From positions 4,172,501 to 4,236,500 of the forward strand of contig NZ_CP054916.1 in assembly GCF_013364155.1 (NCBI RefSeq): DNA of 64,000 bases. The letters are read 5' to 3'. This DNA is from Streptomyces sp. NA02950. GTDB taxonomy: Bacteria > Actinomycetota > Actinomycetes > Streptomycetales > Streptomycetaceae. Below are positions 31,138-39,363 of the stretch, in pieces (position 1 is the first letter of the stretch; the number at the start of each line of letters is the position of its first letter). The translations under genes were made by a program, and so were the position numbers. The notes under the pieces were generated by a model. That model searched no databases. It was not told where the DNA came from and saw only the letters and a list, made by a program, of their open reading frames with translations.

Positions 31138-32544
31138 GTGCCGTGGTGGGATGTCCCGATGCGATCCCCCACACGCATATCTCCACCCCGTCCGCGAAAC
31201 TCTCACACCGATGTAACCAGCACGGATCCGAACGACACGGCGTACCCCGCCGCGTACGACACCTCGTACGACGGCGTGCACGACCCGCCGCAGACAGGCT
31301 CGTACGACCCGGCCCCCGGCACTGCGCACAGCGGCCCCGGCCCCGCCGCGTACTCCAACCCGTATGAGGAACTGGCCGAGTTGGCCGATCCGTACGACCC
31401 GGACGACCCGCTCGGTCTCGGGCTCAAGGCGGATGACGAGGACGACCCCGACGGCGAGAGCGCCGACGACGAGCCGTGGTCGCCGCCCAACCACCGCCGC
31501 CGCTCCCGGCGCGGGCGCAGCCGCTTCGCGGCCGTGCCGATCGCCGCCAAGCTGGTCATCGGCGCCCTGGTGGCCACCGCGCTGCTGCTGCTGGCCGACC
31601 GCTGTGCCGTGATGTACGCGGAGAAGAAGGCCGAGGAACAGCTCCAGAAGAAGATGAGCCTGGCCACCGCACCGAATGTGACGATCCATGGATTCCCGTT
31701 CCTCACCCAGGTGTGGGACAAGCGCCTGGACGAGGTCGATGTCACGGTGCCCGATGTGGCGGCCAACCGGGTCTCGCTCGCCGAAGTGAGCGCCAAGGCC
31801 AGGGACATCCGGCTCACCGGCGATCTGCCCAGCTCCATCCACGGCGCCGTGGCGGGCCAGATGAAGGGCGATGTGCTGCTGGCGTTCGAGGACCTCAACC
31901 GCGAACTGGGCGCGTCCCAGCTGCGGTTCAGGGCGACCGGCCCCGAGTCGGTGCGCGCCGACGGCAAACTGCCGGTCGCCGGGCAGGAGGTGACGATGCA
32001 CGCCATGGCGCGGATCCGACGCGACGGGGACCGGGGAATCTCCACCAGTGTCAGCGGGATGCGGCTGGACATGCCCGGAGTCGCCACCTACCGGCCCGGC
32101 CGTCACGAGGGACTGCGGCTGCACCGCAAGACCGCGGAGCGGATCAGCCGGGACGCCGAGAAGGCCAAAGCGCTGCTGACCGTGGGATCGGTGGCGCGGC
32201 AGCTCGGGGTGGAGCCGGAGTCCGCGGGCCGGTCGGTGCCGGGTGGTGACGAGCGGGTGGACCGGATCACCACGTCCCCGAAGTTCGTCCCGGCGCTCAT
32301 GAAGGTCAACTTCGTCGACCTGGTGGCCGAACACCCCCAGCTGGTCAAGAGGCTGGGGATCAACCCGGCGGTGGCCTCCGCGCTGACCAAGCTGAAGGTG
32401 CCGGAGCTGTCGGAGAAGCTGTCGCTCTCGTTCCAGCTGCCGAAGAAGGCCAAGGGCGTCCACATCCAGAACATCCGGGTGCGGCCGGACGGCATCGTGG
32501 CCGACCTGGTCGGCACCGAACTGCATCTGGGCAAGACCCGCTGA
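31138..32544 (+). CDS. LmeA-like (DUF2993) membrane-anchored lipid-binding protein, long form
   Basis: 468 residues. An N-terminal disordered acidic and Tyr/Asp/Pro-rich region of ~125 residues (AYDTSYDGVHD, LADPYDPDDPLGL) precedes one membrane segment (KLVIGALVATALLLLADR). The extracytoplasmic part is the DUF2993/LmeA domain: NVTIHGFPFLTQVWDKRLDEV, DLPSSIHGAVAGQMKGD, ISTSVSGMRLDMPGVATYRPG. LmeA-type proteins bind phospholipids and take part in mannose-lipid assembly in mycobacteria; the Streptomyces role is unknown. Start: GTG 31138 after AAGGGGGG. A shorter paralogue is at 45001. 49 bases downstream of the RRM gene, so co-transcription is possible. Confidence 0.83.
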   Translation: MPWWDVPMRSPTRISPPRPRNSHTDVTSTDPNDTAYPAAYDTSYDGVHDPPQTGSYDPAPGTAHSGPGPAAYSNPYEELAELADPYDPDDPLGLGLKADDEDDPDGESADDEPWSPPNHRRRSRRGRSRFAAVPIAAKLVIGALVATALLLLADRCAVMYAEKKAEEQLQKKMSLATAPNVTIHGFPFLTQVWDKRLDEVDVTVPDVAANRVSLAEVSAKARDIRLTGDLPSSIHGAVAGQMKGDVLLAFEDLNRELGASQLRFRATGPESVRADGKLPVAGQEVTMHAMARIRRDGDRGISTSVSGMRLDMPGVATYRPGRHEGLRLHRKTAERISRDAEKAKALLTVGSVARQLGVEPESAGRSVPGGDERVDRITTSPKFVPALMKVNFVDLVAEHPQLVKRLGINPAVASALTKLKVPELSEKLSLSFQLPKKAKGVHIQNIRVRPDGIVADLVGTELHLGKTR

Positions 32545-32591
32545 CCGCTCCACGGGAACTGCCGCGAGGTACCGCCATCCGTCCGCGGGCC

Positions 32592-34037
32592 TCAGTCCCA
32601 GCCCACCGGCCCCACCGGCCCCGCCTCCCCGGGCGGGGCCGTGGGCGCGCCCGGGAGCCGGACCCAGGCGACGGTGCCGCCGCCCTCCGCGGGCCGCAGA
32701 CCCACCTCGCCGCCGGACCGCTGGACGGCGCGGGCCACGATCGACAGCCCCAGCCCGGAGCCGGGGAGGCTGCGGGCGGACGGGGAGCGCCAGAACCGCT
32801 CGAAGACATGCGGCAGTTCATCCTTCGCGATACCGGGCCCACGGTCCCGCACCGTCAGCTCTCCCCTTCTGAGCGCGACATCGACCACACCACCCGAAGG
32901 GCTGAACTTCACGGCGTTGTCGAGCAGGTTGACCAGCGCCCGTTCCAGGGCCGCCGGTTCCCCGCGGACGTACCAGGGGTCCAGCGCGGCGTCGACGGTC
33001 AGTCCCACACCACGCAGCCGCGCCCGCTCCACCGCGGTCATCGCCACCTCGTGCAGGGCGACCACCTGGAGCGGCCCGCTGCCGGGCAGCGCGTCCGGCC
33101 GGGCCAGCTCCTGGAGATCGCCGATCAGCGCGGCCAGTTCGGTCACCTGGGCCTTGACGCTGGCCATCAGCGCGTCGCGGTCGGCGGGCGGCAGTGCGCG
33201 GCCGGTCTGCTCGCTGCGCACCAGCAGCTCCACATTGGTGCGCAGCGAGGTGAGCGGGGTGCGCAGCTCGTGACCGGCGTCCGCGATCAGCTGCTGCTGA
33301 CGGTCGCGGGAGGAAGCGAGGGCGGCCGCCATGGAGTTGAAGGACCGGGACAGCCGGGCGATCTCGTCGTCGCCGTGGGCGGGGATCCGTACGGCCAGGT
33401 CCTCGGTGCGGGCCACATGCCCGACCGCCTCGGCCAGCCGGTCCACCGGTCTGAGCCCGGTCCGTGCGATCCACAGGCCCGCCACCCCGGCGCCGAGCAC
33501 CCCGACGCCCGCGACCACCAGCATCACCAGGGCGAGGGTGTTCAGCGGTTCGGTGACCTCGTTCAGGGGGCGGGAGACGGAGACGGCCATCGAGGGGATG
33601 CCGTCCTGCGGGGAGGTGACGAAGGTGTACACCCGCATCCGGGTGCCGTCCGCCGCCGTGCTGTCGTGGGTGACGTCGTTCAGCCGCCCCCGGGCCACGG
33701 CGATGTCGTCCCCGGTCACCTTGACCGCCCGGGAGCCGCGGGCGACGCACCGGTCGCCGTCGGGCAGCACCAGCTGCACATCGGAGGCGCCGGGCCGGGA
33801 TCCGGCGCCCGGCTGGGACTGGGGCGAGCAGGTGTTCTGCGCCTCCACCAGATCGCGGACATAGACCCCGGAGACATCGTGGAGCTTGTTGTCCAGTGCG
33901 CTCGTCAGCTGCTCCCGGGTGACGAACCAGCAGGCGAACGCGGACACCGCCACCGCGACTGCCACCGCGACCGCGGTCAGCAGCGCCAGCCGGGAGCGCA
34001 GCGGCAGCCGCGAGCGCAGCGGACCGCGCCTGGTCAC
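32592..34037 (-). CDS. sensor histidine kinase (MprB/BaeS-like)
   Basis: Membrane histidine kinase, 481 residues. Membrane segments near 15-37 and ~173-195 flank a ~130-residue extracytoplasmic sensor with two Cys ([16 protein letters not shown]). Then HAMP ([21 protein letters not shown]), H-box [17 protein letters not shown]-box [18 protein letters not shown]-boxes [12 protein letters not shown] and [14 protein letters not shown]. Start: GTG 34037, overlapping the stop of the response-regulator gene by 4 bases (GTGA), so it is coupled. The neighbouring HtrA-like protease gene makes this resemble the mycobacterial MprAB-PepD envelope-stress module. Confidence 0.93.
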   Translation of the reverse strand: MTRRGPLRSRLPLRSRLALLTAVAVAVAVAVSAFACWFVTREQLTSALDNKLHDVSGVYVRDLVEAQNTCSPQSQPGAGSRPGASDVQLVLPDGDRCVARGSRAVKVTGDDIAVARGRLNDVTHDSTAADGTRMRVYTFVTSPQDGIPSMAVSVSRPLNEVTEPLNTLALVMLVVAGVGVLGAGVAGLWIARTGLRPVDRLAEAVGHVARTEDLAVRIPAHGDDEIARLSRSFNSMAAALASSRDRQQQLIADAGHELRTPLTSLRTNVELLVRSEQTGRALPPADRDALMASVKAQVTELAALIGDLQELARPDALPGSGPLQVVALHEVAMTAVERARLRGVGLTVDAALDPWYVRGEPAALERALVNLLDNAVKFSPSGGVVDVALRRGELTVRDRGPGIAKDELPHVFERFWRSPSARSLPGSGLGLSIVARAVQRSGGEVGLRPAEGGGTVAWVRLPGAPTAPPGEAGPVGPVGWD

Positions 34038-34774
34038 GAGGGATCGCCGTCCGCCGGCCGCAGGACGTAGCCCACTCCGCGGACGGTGTGCACCAGCCGC
34101 GGTTCCCCGCCCGCCTCCGTCTTGCGGCGCAGATACATGACGTACACATCGAGCGAGTTGGACGAGGGCTCGAAGTCGAAGCCCCACACCGCCTTGAGGA
34201 TCTGCTCCCGGGTGAGCACCTGGCGGGGATGGGCGAGGAACATCTCCAGCAGGGTGAACTCGGTCCGGGTCAGCTCCACCCGGCGCGCGCCGCGCTTCAC
34301 CTCGCGGGTCGCCAGGTCCATCCGCAGATCGCCGAAGGTGAGCACGTCGTCCTCGGCGACCGCCTCGTGCGCGGCGGCGGCGTAGGAGCTGCGGCGCAGC
34401 AGGGCGCGGATACGGGCCAGCAGCTCATCGAGTTCGAAGGGTTTGACCAGGTAGTCGTCGGCGCCCGCGTCCAGCCCGGTGACCCGGTCGCCGACGGTGT
34501 CCCGGGCAGTGAGCATCAGTACCGGTACGGTCACTCCGGTCGCGCGCAGCCGCCGGGCGGCGGTCAGCCCGTCCATGCGGGGCATCAGCACATCGAGCAC
34601 GATCAGCTCGGGGCCCCAGCTGCCGGCCTTCTCCAGCGCGTCCAGACCGTCGACGGCGGTCTCGGTCGTATAGCCCTCGAAGACCAGGCTGCGCCGCAGG
34701 GCTTCGCGGACGGCCGGCTCGTCGTCGACGATCAGGATGCGGGCGGACTGCTCGCCGTGGTCGGCGGGGGTCAT
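34034..34774 (-). CDS. OmpR family response regulator, MprA-like
   Basis: 246 residues. Receiver domain: acidic pair DDE at 17-19, phosphoacceptor Asp61 ([13 protein letters not shown]), Thr (MLTARDT) and Lys (DYLVKPFE) switch residues. C-terminal winged helix: [46 protein letters not shown]. Partner of the kinase at 32592-34037 (4-base overlap). Likely target is the protease gene at 34894-35991, whose promoter has TGAG repeats spaced by exactly 11 bases. Confidence 0.94.
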   Translation of the reverse strand: MTPADHGEQSARILIVDDEPAVREALRRSLVFEGYTTETAVDGLDALEKAGSWGPELIVLDVLMPRMDGLTAARRLRATGVTVPVLMLTARDTVGDRVTGLDAGADDYLVKPFELDELLARIRALLRRSSYAAAAHEAVAEDDVLTFGDLRMDLATREVKRGARRVELTRTEFTLLEMFLAHPRQVLTREQILKAVWGFDFEPSSNSLDVYVMYLRRKTEAGGEPRLVHTVRGVGYVLRPADGDPS

Positions 34775-34893
34775 GGGCCGGTTTCCTCACAGATGACGGT
34801 GGGGCGGTGGTCTCCGCGCCGGTGGATGGCGGGGCGCCGCGCCGGACGGTGGCGGGCGCCGCTGCCAGCCTCGCACGCCGCGGAGGCGATGGG

Positions 34894-35991
34894 TCAGGAG
34901 CGGGTGCCGCCGTCGCGCAGGGTGTCCAGATCGGCCTTGAGGGTGTTGACCGGGATGGAGAAGCCGAGGCCGACGCTGCCCTGGCTGCCGGAGCCGCCGG
35001 AGCCGCCGGAAGCCGTGGAGTACATGGCCGAGTTGATGCCGATGACCTGGCCCTTCATATTGATCAGGGCACCGCCGGAGTTGCCGGGGTTGAGCGAGGC
35101 ATCGGTCTGGATGGCCTTGTAGGACGTGGTGGAGGGTCCGACGTCGCCGTTGTACTGGCCGCCGCCGAACTCGAAGGGCCACCGCCCGCCGTCCCGCCCC
35201 TGCCCCTGGTCCTCGCCCGTGGAGACGGTGACCTTGCGGTCGAGCGCGGAGACGATCCCGCTGGTGACGGTGCCGGTCAGCCCCTCGGGGGAGCCGATGG
35301 CCACCACCTGGTCGCCCACCTGGACCCGGCTGGAGTCGCCGAGGGTCGCGGGCTTGAGTCCGCTCGCGCCCTTCACCTTGATCAGCGCGAGGTCCTTGCC
35401 GCTGTCGGTGCCGACGACCGACGCGCTCCGGGTGCTGCCGTCGTGGAAGGACACCTTGATCGAGGCGGCGCCGGAGATCACATGGTTGTTGGTGATGATC
35501 TCGCCGTCGCGGGTGAGGACCACTCCGGAGCCGGTGGCCTTGCCGTTCGCCGAGGAGGCGCTGATCTCGACGATGCTCGGGCTCACCGCCGTCGCCACCG
35601 CCGCGACCCCGCTGTCGCTGCGGGAGTCGGCGTTGACGACCGGGGTGGAGATTTCGGTACCGGGCTTGTCCATGGCCCGTACGGCCAGGGCCGACGCCCC
35701 GCCGCCGACCAGCGCGGAGACCGCCGCCACCGCCGCGATCAGCGCCATGGAGCGCGGCGCGCGCCGCCTGCCGCGGCGGCCGCCGGGCCGCGGCCCGTCC
35801 GCGAAGGCGGCGGTGTCCGCACCGCCGCCCGCACCACCCGACCCGCCCGGCCACACGGTGGCCCCGGAGGGGGTGATGACCGGCTGCTGGGGCTGGTACG
35901 GAGGCGGCGCCGGCGCCGGGTGGCCGGGCGTACCGCCGTAGGAGAAGGGCTGAGGCTCGTCATCGCGGCTGTGCCGCGTGCTGTCCGTCAT
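34894..35991 (-). CDS. HtrA-like trypsin-fold serine protease, membrane-anchored, no PDZ
   Basis: 365 residues. A Pro/Gly-rich cytoplasmic N-terminus (~80 residues) precedes a membrane segment (~82-104), with the protease outside. Catalytic triad visible: His170 (ITNNHVISG), Asp200 (GKDLALIKV), Ser305 (NPGNSGGAL). The PDZ domain usual in HtrA/PepD is absent; the chain ends just after the protease (NTLKADLDTLRDGG). The loop 265-285 is Gly/Gln-rich. ATG 35991. It lies 119 bases upstream of the response-regulator start on the same strand, which supports joint regulation. Role inferred: envelope protein quality control. Confidence 0.92.
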   Translation of the reverse strand: MTDSTRHSRDDEPQPFSYGGTPGHPAPAPPPYQPQQPVITPSGATVWPGGSGGAGGGADTAAFADGPRPGGRRGRRRAPRSMALIAAVAAVSALVGGGASALAVRAMDKPGTEISTPVVNADSRSDSGVAAVATAVSPSIVEISASSANGKATGSGVVLTRDGEIITNNHVISGAASIKVSFHDGSTRSASVVGTDSGKDLALIKVKGASGLKPATLGDSSRVQVGDQVVAIGSPEGLTGTVTSGIVSALDRKVTVSTGEDQGQGRDGGRWPFEFGGGQYNGDVGPSTTSYKAIQTDASLNPGNSGGALINMKGQVIGINSAMYSTASGGSGGSGSQGSVGLGFSIPVNTLKADLDTLRDGGTRS

Positions 35992-36014
35992 GGTTCGACG
36001 GTGTCGCGGCAGTA

Positions 36015-36040
36015 TGAGAGCAGCGTGAGGAACTACTGAG
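36015..36040 (-). promoter_or_regulatory. phased TGAG direct repeats upstream of protease gene
   Basis: TGAG occurs at 36015, 36026 and 36037, exactly 11 bases apart (read on the minus strand: CTCAGTAGTTC, CTCACGCTGCT, CTCATACTGCC), starting 24 bases upstream of the protease ATG. Single-helix-turn direct repeats are the typical site of an OmpR-family dimer. A CATACT at 36010-36015 could be a -10 box, which would put the repeats over the spacer and -35. The presumed binder is the adjacent response regulator. Confidence 0.6.
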
Positions 36041-36124
36041 AAGCCCGGCAGAAACCGGTATGTCCGGGATAAGGAAGACCCTCTCACCCGGATCCGCGGG
36101 CTCCGGGCCGGACGGCGCTCAGCC

Positions 36125-37144
36125 TCAGCCGCAGCCGCAGGAGCGCCGGACCACCAGCGCCGACGGGAACTGCTTGACCCGCTCGCGGCGCGAGCCGTTC
36201 CGTACGCCGTCGTCCAGCACCAGGTCCACCGCGGCCCGCGCCATCGCCGGGCGGTCGGAGCCGACCGTGGTCAGCGGCGGATCGGTGAGCCCGGCTTCCT
36301 TCACATCGTCGAAGCCCGCGACCGCCAGCTGTCCGGGGACGTCGATGCGCAGTTCACGCGCCGCCCGCAGGACACCGAACGCCTGGTCGTCGGTGGCGCA
36401 GAAGATGGCCGGGGGCCGGTCGGGACCGGCGAGCAGCCCGAGGGCGACCTGATAGGCGTCGTAGCGGTTGTACGGGGCCTGGAAGAGCCGTCCTTCGGTG
36501 GACCGCCCGGCCTCCTTCATGGCCCGGCGCCAGCCCTCGACGTGGTCGGTCACCGGGTCGCCGACGGTGGGGGTTATCTCGGTGCCGCCGAGGCAGGCCA
36601 CGTACTCATGGCCGTGTTCCAGCAGATGACGTACGGCCAGTTGGGCACCGCCGACGTCGTCCAGCACCACGGCCACGTCGTCGATCGCCTCGGGGCGCTC
36701 GTGGAGCAGCACCACCCGGGCGTCCCACGCCTCGATCTCGGCGGCGGCGTTCTCGCTGGGGCCCTGGCTGATGAGGATCAGCCCGGACACCCGCATCCCC
36801 AGGAAGGCGCGCAGATAGTGCACTTCGCGGTCGTCGAGGTAGTCGGAGTTGCCGACGAGCACCATCTTTCCGCGCTCGGCGGCCGCCTGCTCGACGGCGT
36901 GCGCCATCTCCGCGAAGAACGGCTGCCGGGCGTCCGGGACGATCAGCCCTATCAGGTCGGTCCGCCGGCTCGCCATCGCCTGCGCGACGCGGTCCGGCCG
37001 GTAGCCGAGCTCCTTGATCGCGGCAAGCACCCGCTCGCGCGTGGCCGGGGCGACCGGCCTTGGTCCGTTATTGATGACGTAGCTGACGACCGCGGTCGAG
37101 GTCCCCGCCAGTCTTGCCACATCATCCCGCGTCACCTTGGCCAC
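36125..37144 (-). CDS. LacI family transcriptional regulator
   Basis: 339 residues, full length. N-terminal LacI helix-turn-helix: [40 protein letters not shown] (hinge), then the periplasmic-binding-protein-like effector domain ([40 protein letters not shown]). Ends in CGCG. ATG 37144. It stands alone between the protease operon and glnR, with no sugar operon next to it, so its regulon is probably elsewhere. The effector is unknown. Confidence 0.94.
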   Translation of the reverse strand: MAKVTRDDVARLAGTSTAVVSYVINNGPRPVAPATRERVLAAIKELGYRPDRVAQAMASRRTDLIGLIVPDARQPFFAEMAHAVEQAAAERGKMVLVGNSDYLDDREVHYLRAFLGMRVSGLILISQGPSENAAAEIEAWDARVVLLHERPEAIDDVAVVLDDVGGAQLAVRHLLEHGHEYVACLGGTEITPTVGDPVTDHVEGWRRAMKEAGRSTEGRLFQAPYNRYDAYQVALGLLAGPDRPPAIFCATDDQAFGVLRAARELRIDVPGQLAVAGFDDVKEAGLTDPPLTTVGSDRPAMARAAVDLVLDDGVRNGSRRERVKQFPSALVVRRSCGCG

Positions 37145-37171
37145 GCGCGGCAGTCTACGCGGGTCCAGCTA

Positions 37172-37360
37172 GTGCCGCGTCAGTCAAGGTTTGCCCGGCG
37201 GCGAGGCGTCCTGGCGCGTGCGATCGCAAGGCGGCCGGAAGCCCTCGCAGGGGGCCTGCCCGGGCTTTCGGCCAGCGCGGCGAGAGGGGGCACCTCCCAG
37301 CGGTAGCTGGGGGGAGCGTGCCAGGGCGGCGAGCGGGGCGAACCTCGGCTGACGCGGCAC
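37172..37360. mobile_element. MITE-like element with 25-base terminal inverted repeats, CTAG target (IS630-type)
   Basis: 189 bases flanked by TA (37170-37171 and 37361-37362) within CTAG. The ends are inverted repeats: GTGCCGCGTCAGTCAAGG at the left and GTGCCGCGTCAGCCGAGG at the right (reverse strand), 22 of 25 bases identical. Insertion into CTAG with TA duplication is the habit of IS630-family transposons. There is no transposase inside, so it must be mobilised in trans. The right end supplies the TAG stop codon of glnR. Internally it holds a copy of the hairpin repeat described at 37280-37316. Confidence 0.85.
37280..37316. repeat. palindromic hairpin repeat, copy 1 (inside MITE)
   Basis: GCGAGAGGGGGCACCTCCCA is followed by an inverted CTCCCAGC-type arm closing with GCTGGGGGGAG; it folds as a hairpin with a GC-rich stem of about 8 bases. 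A second copy lies at 38260-38296. Sequences of this kind are, to my recollection, scattered in many Streptomyces chromosomes. Confidence 0.75.
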
Positions 37361-38178
37361 TAGGTATTGGCGGCTCCTGCGGTACCCGCTTTCGGCGCGG
37401 ACCGCGCGGTGTCCTCGGCGGCTCCGGCGGTGCGGTCCGGACCGTCGCCGCGGGCGGCGTCCCGGGCCGACGCCTTGGCTCTCGCCTCCTCGGCGGCGCG
37501 CTCGACCTTCTCGGGCACGACGAACCGATAGCCCACGTTCCGTACGGTCCCGATCAGGGACTCGTGCTCCGGGCCCAGCTTGGCGCGCAGCCGCCGGACG
37601 TGGACGTCGACCGTGCGGGTGCCGCCGAAGTAGTCGTAGCCCCAGACCTCCTGGAGCAGCTGCGCGCGGGTGAAGACCCGGCCGGGGTGCTGGGCGAGGT
37701 ACTTCAGCAGCTCGAACTCCTTGAATGTGAGATCGAGCACACGGCCCTTGAGCTTGGCGCTGTAGGTGGCCTCGTCGACCGAGAGATCGCCGTTGCGGAT
37801 CTCCATCGGGCTGTCGTCGGTGGTGATCTGCTGGCGGCCCATGGCCAGCCGCAGCCGGGCCTCCACCTCGGCCGGACCCGCGGTGTCCAGCAGTACGTCG
37901 TCGATGCCCCAGTCGGCGGTGACGGCGGCGAGGCCGCCCTCGGTCACCACCAGGACCAGCGGGCAGCCGGGACCGGTGGACCGCAGCAGCTGGCACAGGC
38001 TGCGCACCTGCGGCAGATCGCGGCGGCCGTCGATCAGGATGACGTCGGCGCCCGGGGTGTCCACCAGGGCCGGGCCCTCCGCCGGGGCGACCCGCACGCT
38101 GTGCAGCAGCAGGCCGAGGGCGGGGAGCACCTCCGTCGAGGGCTGGAGTGCGTTGGTCAGCAGCAGGAGGGAACTCAT
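37360..38178 (-). CDS. glnR: GlnR global nitrogen regulator
   Basis: OmpR-type DNA-binding regulator that controls glutamine synthetase, ammonium transport and other nitrogen genes. 272 residues; the sequence agrees closely with what I recall of S. coelicolor GlnR from the start ([20 protein letters not shown]) through the winged helix ([40 protein letters not shown]). It has an atypical receiver: Asp50 (ILIDGRR) remains, but the other phosphorylation residues are missing, as known for GlnR. ATG 38178. The tail after residue ~230 is Ala/Glu/Arg-rich and differs between species. Its stop codon TAG is formed by the end of the MITE at 37172-37360. Confidence 0.96.
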   Translation of the reverse strand: MSSLLLLTNALQPSTEVLPALGLLLHSVRVAPAEGPALVDTPGADVILIDGRRDLPQVRSLCQLLRSTGPGCPLVLVVTEGGLAAVTADWGIDDVLLDTAGPAEVEARLRLAMGRQQITTDDSPMEIRNGDLSVDEATYSAKLKGRVLDLTFKEFELLKYLAQHPGRVFTRAQLLQEVWGYDYFGGTRTVDVHVRRLRAKLGPEHESLIGTVRNVGYRFVVPEKVERAAEEARAKASARDAARGDGPDRTAGAAEDTARSAPKAGTAGAANT

Positions 38179-38259
38179 CGTCCACCACCCGCCTCGGTCG
38201 TGGTTCTGACATTGAGCACGCTTCGCTCGCCCATTACCTCGGTTCCTCCTCGGTCCCTT

Positions 38260-38296
38260 GCGAGAGGGGGCACCTCCCAGGCAGCGCCTGGGGGAG
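38260..38296. repeat. palindromic hairpin repeat, copy 2 (glnR upstream region)
   Basis: GCGAGAGGGGGCACCTCCCA with the closing arm GCGCCTGGGGGAG; the first 21 bases are identical to copy 1 at 37280-37316. It lies in the 267 bases between the divergent glnR and hydrolase genes, 82 bases upstream of the glnR start, where a hairpin could affect transcription or mRNA stability. I see no terminal repeats around this copy. Confidence 0.7.
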
Positions 38297-38445
38297 TCTG
38301 CGGCTACTTCTTCGGCTACTTCGTCGTACGGTCTGCTCCGCGCCCTTGGAGCGTGTGCCCGCTCATACGCGCACCGTGCCCCTGAAAGCACAAAAGGACC
38401 CGGGGGCAACGCTGCCCGGATCCTCTTCACAGCAGAATAACCCAC

Positions 38446-39336
38446 ATGACACCCAGTGGAGAGGCTCAATCTGCTCGACGTTCCGTGCCGTCGGTCACTG
38501 CGCGCGATCACAGGGCCACTCTGCTGACGGCGGACGGGGTCCCGATCGAGGCCCGCTACGAGCCGTCCCCGGCGCCTGCCGCCGCACCCCCCGCGCCATC
38601 AGCCGCCCTCGCGCTGGTGGTCGCGCACGGTTTCACCGGCGCTCTTAAGCGCCCGGCGCTGCGGCGGGTGGCTCAGGCATTTGCCCAGCACACGGCCGTG
38701 ATCACGTTCTCGTTCCGGGGCCATGGCCGGTCCGGCGGCCGGTCCACAGTGGGCGACCGGGAGGTGCTGGACCTCGCCGCCGCGGTGCGCTGGGCCCGGC
38801 GGCTCGGCCATCGGCGGGTCGCCACTGTCGGTTTCTCGATGGGCGGCTCGGTGGTACTCCGGCATGCCGCGCTGTACGGACCGGGTGGCGAAAATCAGCC
38901 GCCCGACGGAATCGGTAGCGGGGAGCGTGAGGGGCGCACGGGGGCGCGCGCCGATGCGGTGATCTCTGTGAGTGCTCCCGCGCGCTGGTACTACCGAGGG
39001 ACCGCGCCGATGCGACGGGTGCACTGGGCGATCACCCGCCCGGCCGGACGGCTGGTCTCCCGGTACGGGCTGCGCACCCGGATCGACGGCAGCGGCTGGG
39101 ACCCCGAACCGCTGCCGCCGGTGGCCGCGGCAGCGCTGATCGCGCCGACCCCGCTGCTGATCGTGCACGGCGACCGGGATCCGTACTTCCCGCTGGACCA
39201 TCCGCGGATGCTGGCGGCTGCGGCCGATCCGTCGTCCACACAGCTGTGGATCGAGCCGGGGTTCGGCCACGCGGAGACGGCGGCACCGGACGGTCTGCTG
39301 GAGCGGGTGGCGGGCTGGGCGCTGGCCCACGCCTGA
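38446..39336 (+). CDS. alpha/beta hydrolase
   Basis: 296-residue serine hydrolase with complete alpha/beta-fold signature: oxyanion strand [13 protein letters not shown], nucleophile elbow GFSMGGSVV, acid [11 protein letters not shown], and histidine GFGHAETA. Residues 145-165 are a Gly/Glu/Arg-rich insert ([14 protein letters not shown]). Start ATG 38446 has no ribosome site; AGAATA about ten bases upstream resembles a -10 box, so a leaderless mRNA is likely. The gene is divergent from glnR and may be regulated by it. Substrate unknown; there is no signal peptide. Confidence 0.88.
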   Translation: MTPSGEAQSARRSVPSVTARDHRATLLTADGVPIEARYEPSPAPAAAPPAPSAALALVVAHGFTGALKRPALRRVAQAFAQHTAVITFSFRGHGRSGGRSTVGDREVLDLAAAVRWARRLGHRRVATVGFSMGGSVVLRHAALYGPGGENQPPDGIGSGEREGRTGARADAVISVSAPARWYYRGTAPMRRVHWAITRPAGRLVSRYGLRTRIDGSGWDPEPLPPVAAAALIAPTPLLIVHGDRDPYFPLDHPRMLAAAADPSSTQLWIEPGFGHAETAAPDGLLERVAGWALAHA

Positions 39337-39349
39337 GGACCGCGCCGGA

Positions 39350-39363
39350 GGGGCCCGGGCCCC
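39350..39363. terminator. GC palindrome between convergent genes
   Basis: GGGGCCCGGGCCCC is a perfect 14-base palindrome between the stop of the hydrolase and the stop of the convergent ABC exporter gene. It could form a short hairpin acting on both strands, but the loop would be minimal, so it is only a weak terminator candidate. Confidence 0.35.
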
